A stretch of DNA of 44,909 nucleotides, from NCBI GenBank assembly GCA_025937785.1, contig JAICQQ010000047.1, forward strand, positions 1-44,909. Reading direction: 5' to 3'. Numbering within the stretch: the first letter of the stretch is position 1; each line of letters starts with the position of its first letter. This document shows, piece after piece, positions 1 through 8,503 of the stretch. Under the pieces are notes generated by a model. That model was not told where the DNA came from and did no database searches. It saw only the letters and a program-made list of their open reading frames with translations. The position numbers were made by a program, and so were the translations under genes. The stretch comes from Polyangiaceae bacterium. Its GTDB lineage: Bacteria; Myxococcota_A; Polyangia; Polyangiales; Polyangiaceae.

Positions 1-75
1 CCGATGGGCGGTCCTCCGATGGGCGGTCCTCCGATGGGCGGTCCTCCGATGGGCGGTCCTCCGATGGGCGCTCCC
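1..75 (+). repeat. 15-bp in-frame tandem repeat (MGGPP)
   Basis: The unit ccgatgggcggtcct is repeated four times without change from base 1, followed by a fifth copy that diverges to ggcgctccc. It codes for PMGGP in frame and probably continues upstream of the window edge. Confidence 0.9.
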
Positions 76-561
76 CCGGGAGCCCCGATGGGTGCTCCGA
101 TGCCCGGCGCTCCGATGGGCCCGCCACCAGGCGCGGCTCCCATGGGGCCTCCCCCGGGCGCAGGCCCCGGGATGCAGGGCGGCCCGATGGTGCATGCGGG
201 CGGCCCCATGCCCATGACCGGCCCTCACGGTCCGATCGGCAACACCCGCAACCCCATCATGGTGTTCGTGCTCGCCAACGTTACCTGCGGCCTCTACGGC
301 ATCTGGCAGGGCTACCTGATGCTCCAAGAGCTGAAGGCGTTCCGCCAGAAGGACGATATCAATCTCATCATGTTCCTGATCCCCGTGCTCGGGCTGCTCG
401 AAATGATGAAGTTGTCCGACAAGGTCGCCGAAGCCAAGCGCATGGCTGGTTCCAACAAGCCGGCAGCGAGCGGCATCCTCTACATTTTGCTCGGTGTCTA
501 CTTCCTCCCTGCCGATCTCAACGACGTGTGGGAAGCGGCCAGGGCGGGCGGCGCACGCTAG
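1..561 (+). CDS. MGGPP-repeat protein with DUF4234-like membrane domain (5' partial)
   Basis: The reading frame is open at the first base of the window, so the true start lies upstream and only the last 186 or so codons are seen. The visible N-terminal part is a Pro/Gly/Met-rich segment built on MGGPP (codons 2-22), which decays into MGAPP and MGPPPGA variants up to about residue 70. The C-terminal part has three hydrophobic segments, beginning with a stretch of the RNPIMVFVLANVTCGLYGI type. That pattern (an Arg-Asn-Pro, then a Thr-Cys-Gly-Leu-Tyr-Gly turn) resembles DUF4234 membrane proteins, whose function is unknown. The low-complexity arm is probably cytoplasmic or cell-surface; I infer no activity. 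The frame ends in TAG 157 bp before the next gene on the same strand. Confidence 0.75.
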   Translation, partial: PMGGPPMGGPPMGGPPMGGPPMGAPPGAPMGAPMPGAPMGPPPGAAPMGPPPGAGPGMQGGPMVHAGGPMPMTGPHGPIGNTRNPIMVFVLANVTCGLYGIWQGYLMLQELKAFRQKDDINLIMFLIPVLGLLEMMKLSDKVAEAKRMAGSNKPAASGILYILLGVYFLPADLNDVWEAARAGGAR

Positions 562-717
562 CTTCGTTCCGAGCAGCTCAGGCGCACAGCAATTCAGCGC
601 CGCGAAACAGGGGCCATGGCGACTCGTTAGCCATGGCCCTCGACGTGTCCAGCGCACCTCGTCCGTTGCACCCGGTGGTGGTTTGGAACGGGGCATCCGC
701 TGAGCTAAAGTCCGCGC

Positions 718-1221
718 ATGAGCCCAGACCCCGCCCTCGTGGCCAAGGCACCGACGAACGGGCAGAGTCTGAATCACCGCCACCCGAGGCCGAGCTGGCA
801 ACGCTGGGCAATCGCGTTCGCGCTGGTGCTACCCTTTGCCTTCGCGGTTCTGAACGAGTTTCCGATCTGCCCCACTGCGGGCCTACTCGGCTTGCCGTGT
901 CCAGGTTGCGGCCTCACGCGCGCCACGTTGCTGCTGTTCCAAGGCGAGTTCGCCAAAGCACTGGCGCTCCACCCGCTCGTGCTCCCACTCAGCCCCCTGT
1001 ACTTCGGGGTACTCGGCTACGCCGGCTTCGACCTCGTGCGCGGCCCGCGCCGTCGCACGCCGAGTACCGGCTGGCTCACCCGGCGCTGGGTGTCGGTTTT
1101 CGGAGGCGTCGTCTTGGCAGCCGCCATGGCGGTCTGGGCGTTGCGCTTCTTCGGCTACTTCGGCGGTCCGGTGCCGGTGCAGACCTACAGCGGCTGGGCC
1201 GCCGCTCGCGTGGCACGCTAG
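718..1221 (+). CDS. DUF2752 family membrane protein
   Basis: This 167-residue protein has a hydrophilic N-terminus of about 28 residues and then three or four membrane segments (about 30-48, 63-75, 90-107 and 123-145). After the first segment it carries the short motif CPGCGLTRA (residues about 60-68), the hallmark of DUF2752, a small integral-membrane family of unknown function. The two Cys of this motif could bind metal or form a disulfide, but that is not shown. The ATG start is preceded by a weak purine stretch (gctaaag). The gene is convergent with ychF, with 33 bp between the stop codons. Membership of the family is confident; the cellular role is not known. Confidence 0.85.
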   Translation: MSPDPALVAKAPTNGQSLNHRHPRPSWQRWAIAFALVLPFAFAVLNEFPICPTAGLLGLPCPGCGLTRATLLLFQGEFAKALALHPLVLPLSPLYFGVLGYAGFDLVRGPRRRTPSTGWLTRRWVSVFGGVVLAAAMAVWALRFFGYFGGPVPVQTYSGWAAARVAR

Positions 1222-1250
1222 TGCTAGCGAGATCGCGGCGCTAGCTCGCT
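1216..1250. terminator. Palindromic sequence between convergent genes
   Basis: CGCTAG-TG-CTAGCG (1216-1229) is a perfect inverted repeat that overlaps the stop of the DUF2752 gene. AGCGAG (1226-1231) can also pair with CTCGCT (1245-1250). The site lies between two convergent stop codons, so a bidirectional terminator is possible, but there is no T-run. Confidence 0.3.
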
Positions 1251-1254
1251 GCTT

Positions 1255-2358
1255 TCAGACGTTGAACCGGAAATGGATCACATCGCCGTCGCGCACGACA
1301 TAGTCCTTGCCTTCGATCGCTAGCTTGCCGGCTTCGCGGCATTTGGCTTCGCTGCCGAGCTTGACCAGATCCTCCCACCAGATGACCTCGGCTTTGATGA
1401 AGCCGCGCTCGAAGTCGGTGTGGATCACGCCGGCAGCCTGCGGCGCCGTCGACCCTTTCTTCACGGTCCAAGCGCGGCATTCTTTCTTGCCGGCGGTGAG
1501 GAACGTGATCAGGCCGAGCAATGAGTATCCAGTCCGGACGACTTGGTTCAAGCCCGGCTCACTCAGGCCCGCGCTCTCCAGGAAGTCGGGACGATCCGCC
1601 GGGTCGAGCTCGGCGATCTGCTCCTCGAGCGCCGCGCAGATCGGGACCACGCTCGTGGCTTCGGTTTCGGCGAGCTTTAGGATGCTCTGGTAGTGCGCGT
1701 TGCCAGCGAGATCGGCGAGCGAAGCTTCATCCACGTTCGCCACGTAAAACATGGGCTTGTTCGTGAGCAGCTGCATCGCTTCGACGATGGGCGTCTCTTT
1801 TTCGTCGAGACCTTCGAAGGCGCGCACGGGCAAGCCTTTGTCGAGGTGCGGAATCAGTCGCTCACAGACGCCCACCGCGAGACGCTCGACCGGGTCGCCG
1901 CCCTTACTCTGTTTGACGGCGCGCTCGAGGCGCTTGGTGACGCTCTCGAGATCCTTCAGACACAGTTCGGTCTGGATCGTCGAAGCATCGGAAACCGGAT
2001 CGACTCTGCCTTCGACGTGAGTGACGTTGGGGTCGGTGAAGCAGCGCACGACGTGCGCCACCGCGTCGACCTCGCGGATGTGCGCCAGGAACTGATTCCC
2101 CAGGCCTTCGCCCTTCGACGCGCCGCGCACCAGGCCGGCGATGTCGACGAATCGAATCGTGGTCGGGACGGTGCTGTCCGTCTCGTACAAGGCGCTCAGT
2201 CGATCGAGGCGTTCGTCGGGAACTGCAACCACGCCCACGTTGGGCTCGATGGTGCAGAAAGGGAAATTTTGAGCTTGTGCGTGTGCGTTGGAAAGCGCGT
2301 TGAACAAGGTGCTTTTGCCGACATTCGGCAACCCGACGACTCCGAGCGAGAAACCCAT
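1255..2358 (-). CDS. ychF: Ribosome-associated P-loop ATPase YchF
   Basis: YchF/Ola1 is a universally conserved TRAFAC-class nucleotidase that binds the ribosome and prefers ATP to GTP. The 367-residue length matches the family (about 363). The G1 loop GLPNVGKST is at residues 9-17, G3 is within DIAGLVRGASKG, and the non-canonical G4 NVDE (in FYVANVDEASL) replaces NKxD, which is the reason the family uses ATP. The C-terminal TGS-like domain ends in the typical FRFNV. The ATG start follows the short YchF leader MGFSLGVVGLP. The common partner pth is not adjacent. The next gene upstream on this strand ends 93 bp away, so the two may or may not share a transcript. Confidence 0.97.
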   Translation of the reverse strand: MGFSLGVVGLPNVGKSTLFNALSNAHAQAQNFPFCTIEPNVGVVAVPDERLDRLSALYETDSTVPTTIRFVDIAGLVRGASKGEGLGNQFLAHIREVDAVAHVVRCFTDPNVTHVEGRVDPVSDASTIQTELCLKDLESVTKRLERAVKQSKGGDPVERLAVGVCERLIPHLDKGLPVRAFEGLDEKETPIVEAMQLLTNKPMFYVANVDEASLADLAGNAHYQSILKLAETEATSVVPICAALEEQIAELDPADRPDFLESAGLSEPGLNQVVRTGYSLLGLITFLTAGKKECRAWTVKKGSTAPQAAGVIHTDFERGFIKAEVIWWEDLVKLGSEAKCREAGKLAIEGKDYVVRDGDVIHFRFNV

Positions 2359-2451
2359 GGCTGTTGGCGAGGCGTTTAGCGCAAGGCCCGGCCGCCGTCG
2401 ACCCCAAGGCGGGGGGCGTCAGCAATTAGGCCGCGGCCCTCCGGGTAACAC

Positions 2452-3168
2452 TCAGGAAATCAGCAGATCGACGAAACGCAGCAGCACGCGCGCGCCGGTG
2501 GGAGCATCCGCGGCCGCAGCAACGACCGCCTCCGGGTCCAAGCCTTCTTCGCGCAGGGCGTCCGCGCGAGTCATCGCGTAGTGTCCGACGATCTCGCGAT
2601 CGAACTCCGGGTGGAACTGAACACCCCAGGCGCGCTCGCCGAAACGCAACGCGGCGCACGCGTCGAGGTCCGTGCTGCCGAGAACCTCTGCACCGGGCGG
2701 CGGTTCGACGACGGTGTCGACGTGCGACATGTTCACTCGATACGGGCGCTCGGCGCCACGAAACAGCGGATCGTCCACACGCAGGTCGAACCCCACGGTC
2801 CCGATTTCACGGCCGCGCGGGTTCCTCGCGACACGACCCCCGAGGGCCTGCGCCAACATCTGATGCCCAAAACACACGCCGAGCACCGGCACCCCGGCCG
2901 CGACGGCTTCCGCCAAGTAGCTTTCCCCAGCCCGCACCCAGGGTTCGCGGTCGGTCACGCTGTGCGGTGACCCCGTCACCACCAGCCCCGCCAACGAGCC
3001 CAGCTCTGGCAAAGGCTCGCTGCGACCGTCGACGACGAGCCACGGCCCCTTCCACGCGCTGCCCACGACGGCACGCAGGAGCGCGGCAAACGGACCGCGC
3101 TTCTCGAGTGTGGCAGGGACGGGGTCACCGGTGACCAGGATGCACAGCGGACGCTCGGGGAGGCTCAC
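2452..3168 (-). CDS. Class I glutamine amidotransferase
   Basis: This 238-residue protein has the class I (triad) glutaminase fold. The nucleophile elbow is GVCFGHQ (Cys at about residue 99), and the His and Glu of the triad lie in GVQFHPEF (about 184-191). Stand-alone proteins of this size are often annotated as GMP-synthase-like glutaminases or glutamine amidotransferases related to gamma-glutamyl-gamma-aminobutyrate hydrolase. The sequence does not tell which ammonia acceptor or substrate is used, and no synthetase partner is adjacent. The start is GTG. The gene is divergent from the epimerase gene with 72 bp between starts, so that interval must hold two promoters. Confidence 0.88.
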   Translation of the reverse strand: MSLPERPLCILVTGDPVPATLEKRGPFAALLRAVVGSAWKGPWLVVDGRSEPLPELGSLAGLVVTGSPHSVTDREPWVRAGESYLAEAVAAGVPVLGVCFGHQMLAQALGGRVARNPRGREIGTVGFDLRVDDPLFRGAERPYRVNMSHVDTVVEPPPGAEVLGSTDLDACAALRFGERAWGVQFHPEFDREIVGHYAMTRADALREEGLDPEAVVAAAADAPTGARVLLRFVDLLIS

Positions 3169-3240
3169 GCTGGGAGTGTAGCGGGCTTTTTACGGGCGAG
3201 CGAACGAGTCGTGATGTAGGCTGCGCGAAAGTAGCTCGCC

Positions 3241-4323
3241 ATGCCCACGATCACGAGTGTCGCCGTCGAACCGCTCTGCATCGAGTTGCATCGACCCTTT
3301 GGCATTGCGAGCGGCAGCCAGGCTCGCGCCGACAACGTGCTCGTGCGTGCTACCCTCGACGACGGCAGCACCGGCCTCGGCGAGGCCGCTCCGTTTCCTG
3401 CCGTCAACGGCGAAAGCCAAGCCCTCGCGCTCAGCACCATCGCGCAATTGATCCCGGATCTCGTCGGGCGCCAGGTCTCGCGCTGGCGACCATTGTTCGG
3501 CGAGATTCAGGAGCGCACTGCGGCCTGCGCCAGTGCTGCGTGCGCCCTTCAGAGCGCACTCTTCGACGCCTGGCTCAGGAGCCACCGCTGCTCGATGTGG
3601 TCCTTCTTCGGCGGGACCGAATCCGAGCTCGTTTCGGACATCACCATACCCACGGGGGACGCCGCCGAGGCCGTGTCGAGCACGCGCCAGGCGCTGGCTA
3701 TGGGGTTCGACGTGCTGAAGGTCAAAGTCGGCGGCACGTCGCTCGATCGAGACGCCGAGCGCCTGATCGCGATCGCCGCCACGGCGCCGGACGCCGACCT
3801 GGTGCTCGATGCCAACGGCGCCTATTCGGCCGACGACGCGCTCGGGCTCTTGCGCCTCATCGGCCGAACGCGCGAGCAAGTGCGCTTGTTCGAACAACCT
3901 ACGGCGGCAGAGGACCTCGATGGCCTGCGGCGTGTGATGGTCGAAGCCAAGCTCGATGTAGCCGCGGACGAGAGCGTGCGCACGGCAGCCGACGTCGCAC
4001 GCTTGGTAGAGCGGCGCGCCGCCAGCGCGGTCAACATCAAGATCATGAAGAGCGGGCTCACCGAGAGCATCGATATGACAACGCTCGCACGGCGGCACGG
4101 CTTGAAGTTGATGATCGGCGGCATGGTCGAGTCGCAGCTCGCCATGAGCATCTCGGCCTGCATGGCCGCAGGCGCGGGTGGCTTTTCATGGGTCGATCTC
4201 GACACGCCGCTGTTCATGCGGAGCACGCCGTTCGTGGGCGGCTTTGCACGGCGGGGAAACGCGCTTTCGGTGGATGTCATCGACGTAGGACACGGGGTCA
4301 CGCTGGCACCCTTGTCGCGCTAG
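3241..4323 (+). CDS. Dipeptide epimerase (L-Ala-D/L-Glu epimerase type), enolase superfamily
   Basis: This is a 360-residue enolase-superfamily enzyme of the muconate-lactonizing subgroup. The catalytic lysines are in KVKVG (K160 and K162), the metal ligands are D190 (DANGAYS), E218 (FEQP) and D243 (ADES), and the second catalytic base is K267 (NIKIMK). The C-terminal DLDTPLF (D319 and D321) is the Asp-x-Asp that in L-Ala-D/L-Glu epimerases holds the substrate amino group. Known enzymes epimerise murein dipeptides during cell-wall recycling. I infer dipeptide epimerase activity; the exact dipeptide cannot be read from sequence. The ATG start gives the expected MPTITSVAVEPL beginning. There is no murein-recycling neighbour. 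Confidence 0.88.
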   Translation: MPTITSVAVEPLCIELHRPFGIASGSQARADNVLVRATLDDGSTGLGEAAPFPAVNGESQALALSTIAQLIPDLVGRQVSRWRPLFGEIQERTAACASAACALQSALFDAWLRSHRCSMWSFFGGTESELVSDITIPTGDAAEAVSSTRQALAMGFDVLKVKVGGTSLDRDAERLIAIAATAPDADLVLDANGAYSADDALGLLRLIGRTREQVRLFEQPTAAEDLDGLRRVMVEAKLDVAADESVRTAADVARLVERRAASAVNIKIMKSGLTESIDMTTLARRHGLKLMIGGMVESQLAMSISACMAAGAGGFSWVDLDTPLFMRSTPFVGGFARRGNALSVDVIDVGHGVTLAPLSR

Positions 4324-4338
4324 CACTGGCCCCTGACA

Positions 4339-4526
4339 AACAGAGAACAGAAAACAGAAATACGAACTGGAAATGACGGTTTTGCGCTGTCTCTGGGCGC
4401 TTCGAATCGTAACGGTCGCAACTCCGTCCATCAAACTACACGCCTTCGCGCGGCCGGATAGAGCAGACACGGGAAGGGATACTGGTTGGACCGTGATGGT
4501 CGCAGGCGACCACGAACCCTCATGCC
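4339..4526. repeat. Dispersed repeat element, copy A
   Basis: This stretch shares three ordered blocks with copy B (5195-5306): an identical 15-mer AACAGAGAACAGAAA (4339-4353), then gaactgg-aaatgacgg (4364-4380), then CCACGAACCCTCATGCC (4510-4526; 15 of 17 bases match B). Copy A has about 130 bp between the second and third blocks where B has about 25. It is noncoding and its A-rich left half contrasts with the GC-rich surroundings. Confidence 0.6.
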
Positions 4527-4539
4527 ACATTACGGTCGG

Positions 4540-5154
4540 TTAGGGGGAGCAAGTACCGGTTGGTGCGGGTGCTGCGGTGTGGCTGCTTGCCGTTCCTGCA
4601 CTTTCGTCGCTCTCGTACCTGGCACTCAGTAGCGAGGGGCATTCCGGAGAGACCAGTTCCGCAAGCGTTGCCTGGACCGGACGCTTGCCCCACTGGATCT
4701 GCACCACACCGTCCACCATCGGCAACAGCTGCAGCGCCAGGTCACTGTCGCCGCTGCCAACAATAGCTGCCACCTCTTCCTGCAGCTGAAACGAGTGCGT
4801 GTACGCATAGTGTGCCATCAGGCGTCCGCGCACCATCTCGCCAGGCTCCGCAACTCCGTCGAAGAAAACGGAGCCATCCAAACTACGCAAAGGCACCCCT
4901 GCACTCACGAGCTCTTCGACTTCGACGCCCACGCACGTGCCGGCAAGCTCCGTAATATGAGCGTGTAGCACAGCTCCACCATACGCGCACGGAGGCGCCG
5001 GCTCCTCACCTTCGGCGCCCGACTGACCGCCGGAACAGGCGGCTGCCCCAACAAGCACGCAGCCAAGCAAGGGCCGGAGGCTTGGGGGAACTGTCCCGGC
5101 AGCAAGTGCCGCACCGCTAGCTTGCCCGACGTCAGCGACCGTTACCACCCGCAT
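4540..5154 (-). CDS. Putative lipoprotein, unrecognised family
   Basis: I chose the ATG at 5154 because it gives a signal sequence with a lipobox near LVGAAACSGG. A longer in-frame ATG at 5214 would add 20 residues running into repeat copy B. The mature protein of about 165 residues begins with a short acidic/Gly linker, then a domain with two Cys (PPCAYGG and GTCVGVEVEE), and ends in a Ser/Thr/Ala/Pro-rich tail (AGTASSHTAAPAPTGTCSP). I recognise no family. It is probably an outer-membrane-anchored or periplasmic lipoprotein. The gene is flanked on both sides by related repeat elements and has no same-strand neighbour close by, so it may be an insertion cassette. No function is assigned. Confidence 0.65.
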   Translation of the reverse strand: MRVVTVADVGQASGAALAAGTVPPSLRPLLGCVLVGAAACSGGQSGAEGEEPAPPCAYGGAVLHAHITELAGTCVGVEVEELVSAGVPLRSLDGSVFFDGVAEPGEMVRGRLMAHYAYTHSFQLQEEVAAIVGSGDSDLALQLLPMVDGVVQIQWGKRPVQATLAELVSPECPSLLSARYESDESAGTASSHTAAPAPTGTCSP

Positions 5155-5194
5155 ACTCTGAGTTCGCCCCGCTCGCGTCGCCAGTTCGATATGA

Positions 5195-5306
5195 AACAGA
5201 GAACAGAAACTCAACTTGGGAATGACCGCATGTCGTCAGCGGCCGGCGCGTGCCACGAACTCTCATTCCCCGTTCGTGTTCCTATTCCTGTTCGGTATTC
5301 ATCTAT
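5195..5306. repeat. Dispersed repeat element, copy B, with internal inverted repeat
   Basis: The blocks AACAGAGAACAGAAA (5195-5209), AACTTGGGAATGACCGC (5213-5229) and CCACGAACTCTCATTCC (5253-5269) match copy A in order. GGGAATGA (5218-5225) pairs perfectly with TCATTCCC (5263-5270) across a 37-nt loop. The right side continues as a decayed hexamer series (gttcgt gttcct attcct gttcgg) whose complement resembles the A-rich left side. Confidence 0.6.
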
Positions 5307-5401
5307 AAGCGTCTACGATCGCGCTTTTCGGCTCAAACAATGAAAGTCTGCCCAAACTCCCGCAAGCCCCTCGCCGAGGGGCATGCTAGCCTAGTGGATC
5401 C

Positions 5402-6910
5402 ATGAACCTGAAAGGTTCGAGTCAGCCGCCGCAGCGGATCGACCCCCGCCAGCTGGGCCTTCCCTTACCTGGGCTGATTCAGTCAGCGCCCGACAATGTC
5501 GCCGTGCCGCGGGCAGAGCGCGTCTTCGTCAACCGCACGCTGCACATGAGCTCGATCGATTGGATCGGGTTCGACATGGACTACACGCTGGCCATCTACC
5601 GCCAAGCGGCGATGGACACGCTGAGCGTTCAGGAGACCGTGAAGCGCATGGTCGCCCACGGCTACCCGAGCCACCTGCACAACATCGTCTACGATACCCG
5701 CTTCCCGATCCGCGGCCTCTTGATCGACAAGCGCTACGGTCATGTGCTCAAGATGGATCGCCACAAGGTGGTCCATAAGGGCTACCACGGGATGCGACTG
5801 CTCTCGCAGAACGACCTCGAGGAGCTCTATCATCACAAACGAATCCGACCCCACACGGCGCGCTACCACTGGATCGACACGCTGTTCGCGTTGAGCGAGG
5901 TCACGGCGTTCGTCGCCATCGTCGAGGCGCTCGAACGGCGCGGCGAGCGCATCAACTACGCCCGCGTCTTCCGCGACGTGCGGCTGGCGATCGACGAGGC
6001 GCACGCGGACGGAGCCGTGCACCGGACCATCCTCAGCGACCTGCCGACCTTCATCGACCGAGATCCGCTGCTGGCGCGCACGCTGCACAAGCTGCGCTCG
6101 TCCGGGAAGCGCCTATTCCTGCTGACCAATTCGCCGTGGCCCTACACCGACGCCATGATGAAGTACCTGCTCGGCTCGGCCATGAACGAATACAAGGGCT
6201 GGCAGCAGTACTTCGACATCGTCGTCTGCTCGGCGAAGAAGCCGCTGTGGTTCGCGGAAGGCACTACGCTTTCTCGGCACGAAGCGGCGGGGCTGCAGCC
6301 GGCGAGCGGGCCCTTCGAAAAGGGCAAGGTGTACGAAGGCGGCAACCTCAAGGGGTTCGAACAGCACCTGGGTGTGCCGGGGTCGTCCATATTGTACGTG
6401 GGCGACCACATTTACGGCGACATCCTGCGCTCCAAGAAAGAGAGCGCTTGGCGCACCGCGATGATCATCCAGGAGCTCGACGCAGAAATCAGCGCCCATG
6501 AAACGCTGACCCACGAGCTGGCGCAGCTGCAACATCTCGAGCTGTCGCGCCAGAAATTGGAAGACGAGTTGCGCTTCTACCAGCTCCGCTTCAGGGAGCT
6601 ACCGCGTCACAAGCAACCCGACGAAACCGAGGCCGAGCAAGAGAAGCGGCGCATCAAGCGTCAGCTCGAACGCGTGCGCGCGGAACTCCGCGAGATTGCC
6701 GCCGAACACGCGCGATTGGACGAGTACATCGACCAGCATTTCCACCCCTATTGGGGCTCTCTCTTGAAAGAGCATCACGAAATGTCGAGCTTCGGGCTTC
6801 AGGTCGATCTGTATGCTGACGTATACATGCGACGCGTTTCCTGCCTGATGCAGTATTCACCCGAGCAGACGTTCCACTCCCCGCGCGAGCTGATGCCCCA
6901 CGAGCTGTGA
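5402..6910 (+). CDS. HAD-superfamily purine 5'-nucleotidase (cN-II-like)
   Basis: This 502-residue protein belongs to the HAD-IG cytosolic 5'-nucleotidase family. The nucleophile motif FDMDYTLA (residues about 57-64) has the DxDxT pattern, motif II is LLTNSPW (about 240-246), and motif IV is YVGDHIYGDI (about 337-346). A long charged, probably coiled-coil region (residues about 365-450, rich in Glu/Arg/Gln/Leu) precedes a conserved C-terminus that includes WGSLLKEHH. Eukaryotic cN-II dephosphorylates IMP and GMP, and bacterial members are presumed to act on nucleoside monophosphates in the cytoplasm. The ATG is preceded by gtggatcc, a weak ribosome site. It appears monocistronic, with 404 bp of noncoding DNA after it. 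Confidence 0.9.
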   Translation: MNLKGSSQPPQRIDPRQLGLPLPGLIQSAPDNVAVPRAERVFVNRTLHMSSIDWIGFDMDYTLAIYRQAAMDTLSVQETVKRMVAHGYPSHLHNIVYDTRFPIRGLLIDKRYGHVLKMDRHKVVHKGYHGMRLLSQNDLEELYHHKRIRPHTARYHWIDTLFALSEVTAFVAIVEALERRGERINYARVFRDVRLAIDEAHADGAVHRTILSDLPTFIDRDPLLARTLHKLRSSGKRLFLLTNSPWPYTDAMMKYLLGSAMNEYKGWQQYFDIVVCSAKKPLWFAEGTTLSRHEAAGLQPASGPFEKGKVYEGGNLKGFEQHLGVPGSSILYVGDHIYGDILRSKKESAWRTAMIIQELDAEISAHETLTHELAQLQHLELSRQKLEDELRFYQLRFRELPRHKQPDETEAEQEKRRIKRQLERVRAELREIAAEHARLDEYIDQHFHPYWGSLLKEHHEMSSFGLQVDLYADVYMRRVSCLMQYSPEQTFHSPRELMPHEL

Positions 6911-7314
6911 AGGGTGTGCTTCCTACCCTGATCTCCGGGCGAGGCTGACCCCTGCAACACGCACTCACCACGAGGCGCGTATTGCCCAGCGCACGCTGCC
7001 CCAGCAGTGCAGGGCTGCCCACGCCAGCGACCCGAAGTCAGACGTTTCGCATGCAGCCTTGGGCGGCGGCCGGACCCCGGCCCGGAAATAGCGTCACCAC
7101 CCAAGAACTTGGACTCTGAGACAGGGCGCATCGGGAACACTTCAGCCAAGTCGGTGCACTAATGCCAGACGTGACGCGCCACCCCAGAGCACTCGAGCAG
7201 CCTCCCGAATTCTGTGCTAGCGGTTGCCACGCTCCAGCTGGCCGGGATGCTAGCCGGGCTCAACAAACCTAGAGGCTTTGAAGACTTTCAGGTGAAGGAC
7301 AAGGATTCCCCCCC
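6911..7314. other. Noncoding gap before the TonB operon
   Basis: I see no convincing gene here. A GGCCGG-ACC-CCGGCC hairpin (7068-7082) has no T-run after it. The 3' end holds the ribosome site AAGGA about 11 bases before the exbB ATG, and the promoter of the exbB-exbD-tonB operon presumably lies here, although I could not pick out clear -35 and -10 boxes. Confidence 0.5.
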
Positions 7315-8046
7315 ATGAAACTAGTCGAGTGGCTCCAGCGACTCATGACCAACTTCGGCGCGGAGTGGGTCATGTGGTTGCTCCTCCTGCTGAGTGTGGT
7401 GTCCGTGGCGATCATGCTCGAACGCGGTTGGTTCTACTTCTCGCTGCGTGACGACCTGGCCAAGCTCGCGCGCAGCCTGCGCGACCTGCTGCGCGCCGGA
7501 GACCTGAAAGGCGCTCGCAAGACCCTCGAGGCTTCGCCCAGCGCGGAAGCAGCGGTGGTAGTCGCCGGCATCATGGAGGCCGATCGCGGGGCCCAGTCCG
7601 CAGAAGAAGCCATGAAAGGTGCGGCCGCCTTGCAGCGGATGAAGCTCGAGCGCCGGCTGGCGTTCCTCGGTACGCTCGGCAACAACGCTCCCTTCATCGG
7701 GTTGTTCGGCACCGTCATCGGCGTGATGCAGGCGTTCGAACGTTTGGGTGAGCAAAGCCAGGTACAGGCAGTCGCCACGGGCGGAGGTACGCCGCAGGAA
7801 GTCATGGCTGCCATCGCCGAAGCGCTGGTCGCGACCGCCGTCGGCCTGTTCGTCGCCATTCCGGCGGTGGTGATGTACAACCTCTTCCAGCGACAGGCCA
7901 AAGCGATTCTCGCCAACACCGAGGCGCTCAGCAAGGTACTGATGGCGCACTTGGTGAGCGAGGGGCCATCCCCCGCTGCCGCCGCGTCCGCGGCTACGAA
8001 GTCGCAAGCACCGAGCGCCAAGCACGAAGACGAGGACGAGGGCTGA
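7315..8046 (+). CDS. exbB: MotA/TolQ/ExbB proton channel family protein
   Basis: This 243-residue inner-membrane protein has the ExbB/TolQ layout: one membrane segment near the N-terminus (about 17-36), a cytoplasmic region (40-110), and two later segments. These include LGTLGNNAPFIGLFGTVIG (about 119-137), the family signature, and a Thr-rich third helix EALVATAVGLFVAIPAVV (about 171-188). It forms the proton channel with ExbD and energises a TonB-type transducer. The C-terminus is an Ala/Ser/Glu tail. It is followed after 3 bp by exbD and then by tonB, so this is a complete energy-transduction operon. ExbB and TolQ cannot be separated by sequence alone; the TonB neighbour favours ExbB. Confidence 0.92.
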   Translation: MKLVEWLQRLMTNFGAEWVMWLLLLLSVVSVAIMLERGWFYFSLRDDLAKLARSLRDLLRAGDLKGARKTLEASPSAEAAVVVAGIMEADRGAQSAEEAMKGAAALQRMKLERRLAFLGTLGNNAPFIGLFGTVIGVMQAFERLGEQSQVQAVATGGGTPQEVMAAIAEALVATAVGLFVAIPAVVMYNLFQRQAKAILANTEALSKVLMAHLVSEGPSPAAAASAATKSQAPSAKHEDEDEG

Positions 8047-8049
8047 GCC

Positions 8050-8502
8050 GTGGCGGCATCGAGCGGCGAAGACGAAGACGGCCTGATCTCGGGGATCAAC
8101 GTCACTCCGTTGGTCGACGTGATTTTGGTGCTGCTCGTGATCTTCATGGTCACCGCGCGCATCATCCACAATCAGGGCATGCCCATGGACCTGCCGAAGG
8201 CAGCCAAGGGCGAGAGCGTCCAGACGATTTTTAGCGTCGAGCTCACGGCCGACAAGAAGACCTTCGTCGACTCCGAAGCGGTCGCGAACGACGACGCGAT
8301 TCTGGCGCTCGCCCGCAAGGCGATCGGCAAGACCAAGGATCTGCGAGCGGTGATCCGAGCGGACAAGAAGGTGGAACACGGGCGCGTGATCCACGTGCTC
8401 GACCTGCTCAAGCGCTCGGGAATCGCGAAGATCGCTTTCGCGGTTTCGCCGGCGACCGAGGGGGTCGAAGTGGAAAAGACTGCCCCCGCCGCTACCCCCT
8501 GA
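8050..8502 (+). CDS. exbD: ExbD/TolR family biopolymer transport protein
   Basis: This 150-residue protein has a short acidic cytoplasmic N-terminus, a single membrane helix (about 21-42) containing NVTPLVDVILVLLVIFMV, and a periplasmic domain. The Asp in PLVDV (about residue 23) is the proton-carrying Asp essential in ExbD and TolR. The start is GTG, only 3 bp after the exbB stop, which indicates translational coupling, and the stop TGA is followed by a single base before the tonB ATG. The C-terminal TAPAATP-like tail is low complexity. It acts in the inner membrane with ExbB as the force-generating stator. Confidence 0.92.
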   Translation: MAASSGEDEDGLISGINVTPLVDVILVLLVIFMVTARIIHNQGMPMDLPKAAKGESVQTIFSVELTADKKTFVDSEAVANDDAILALARKAIGKTKDLRAVIRADKKVEHGRVIHVLDLLKRSGIAKIAFAVSPATEGVEVEKTAPAATP

Positions 8503-8503
8503 A

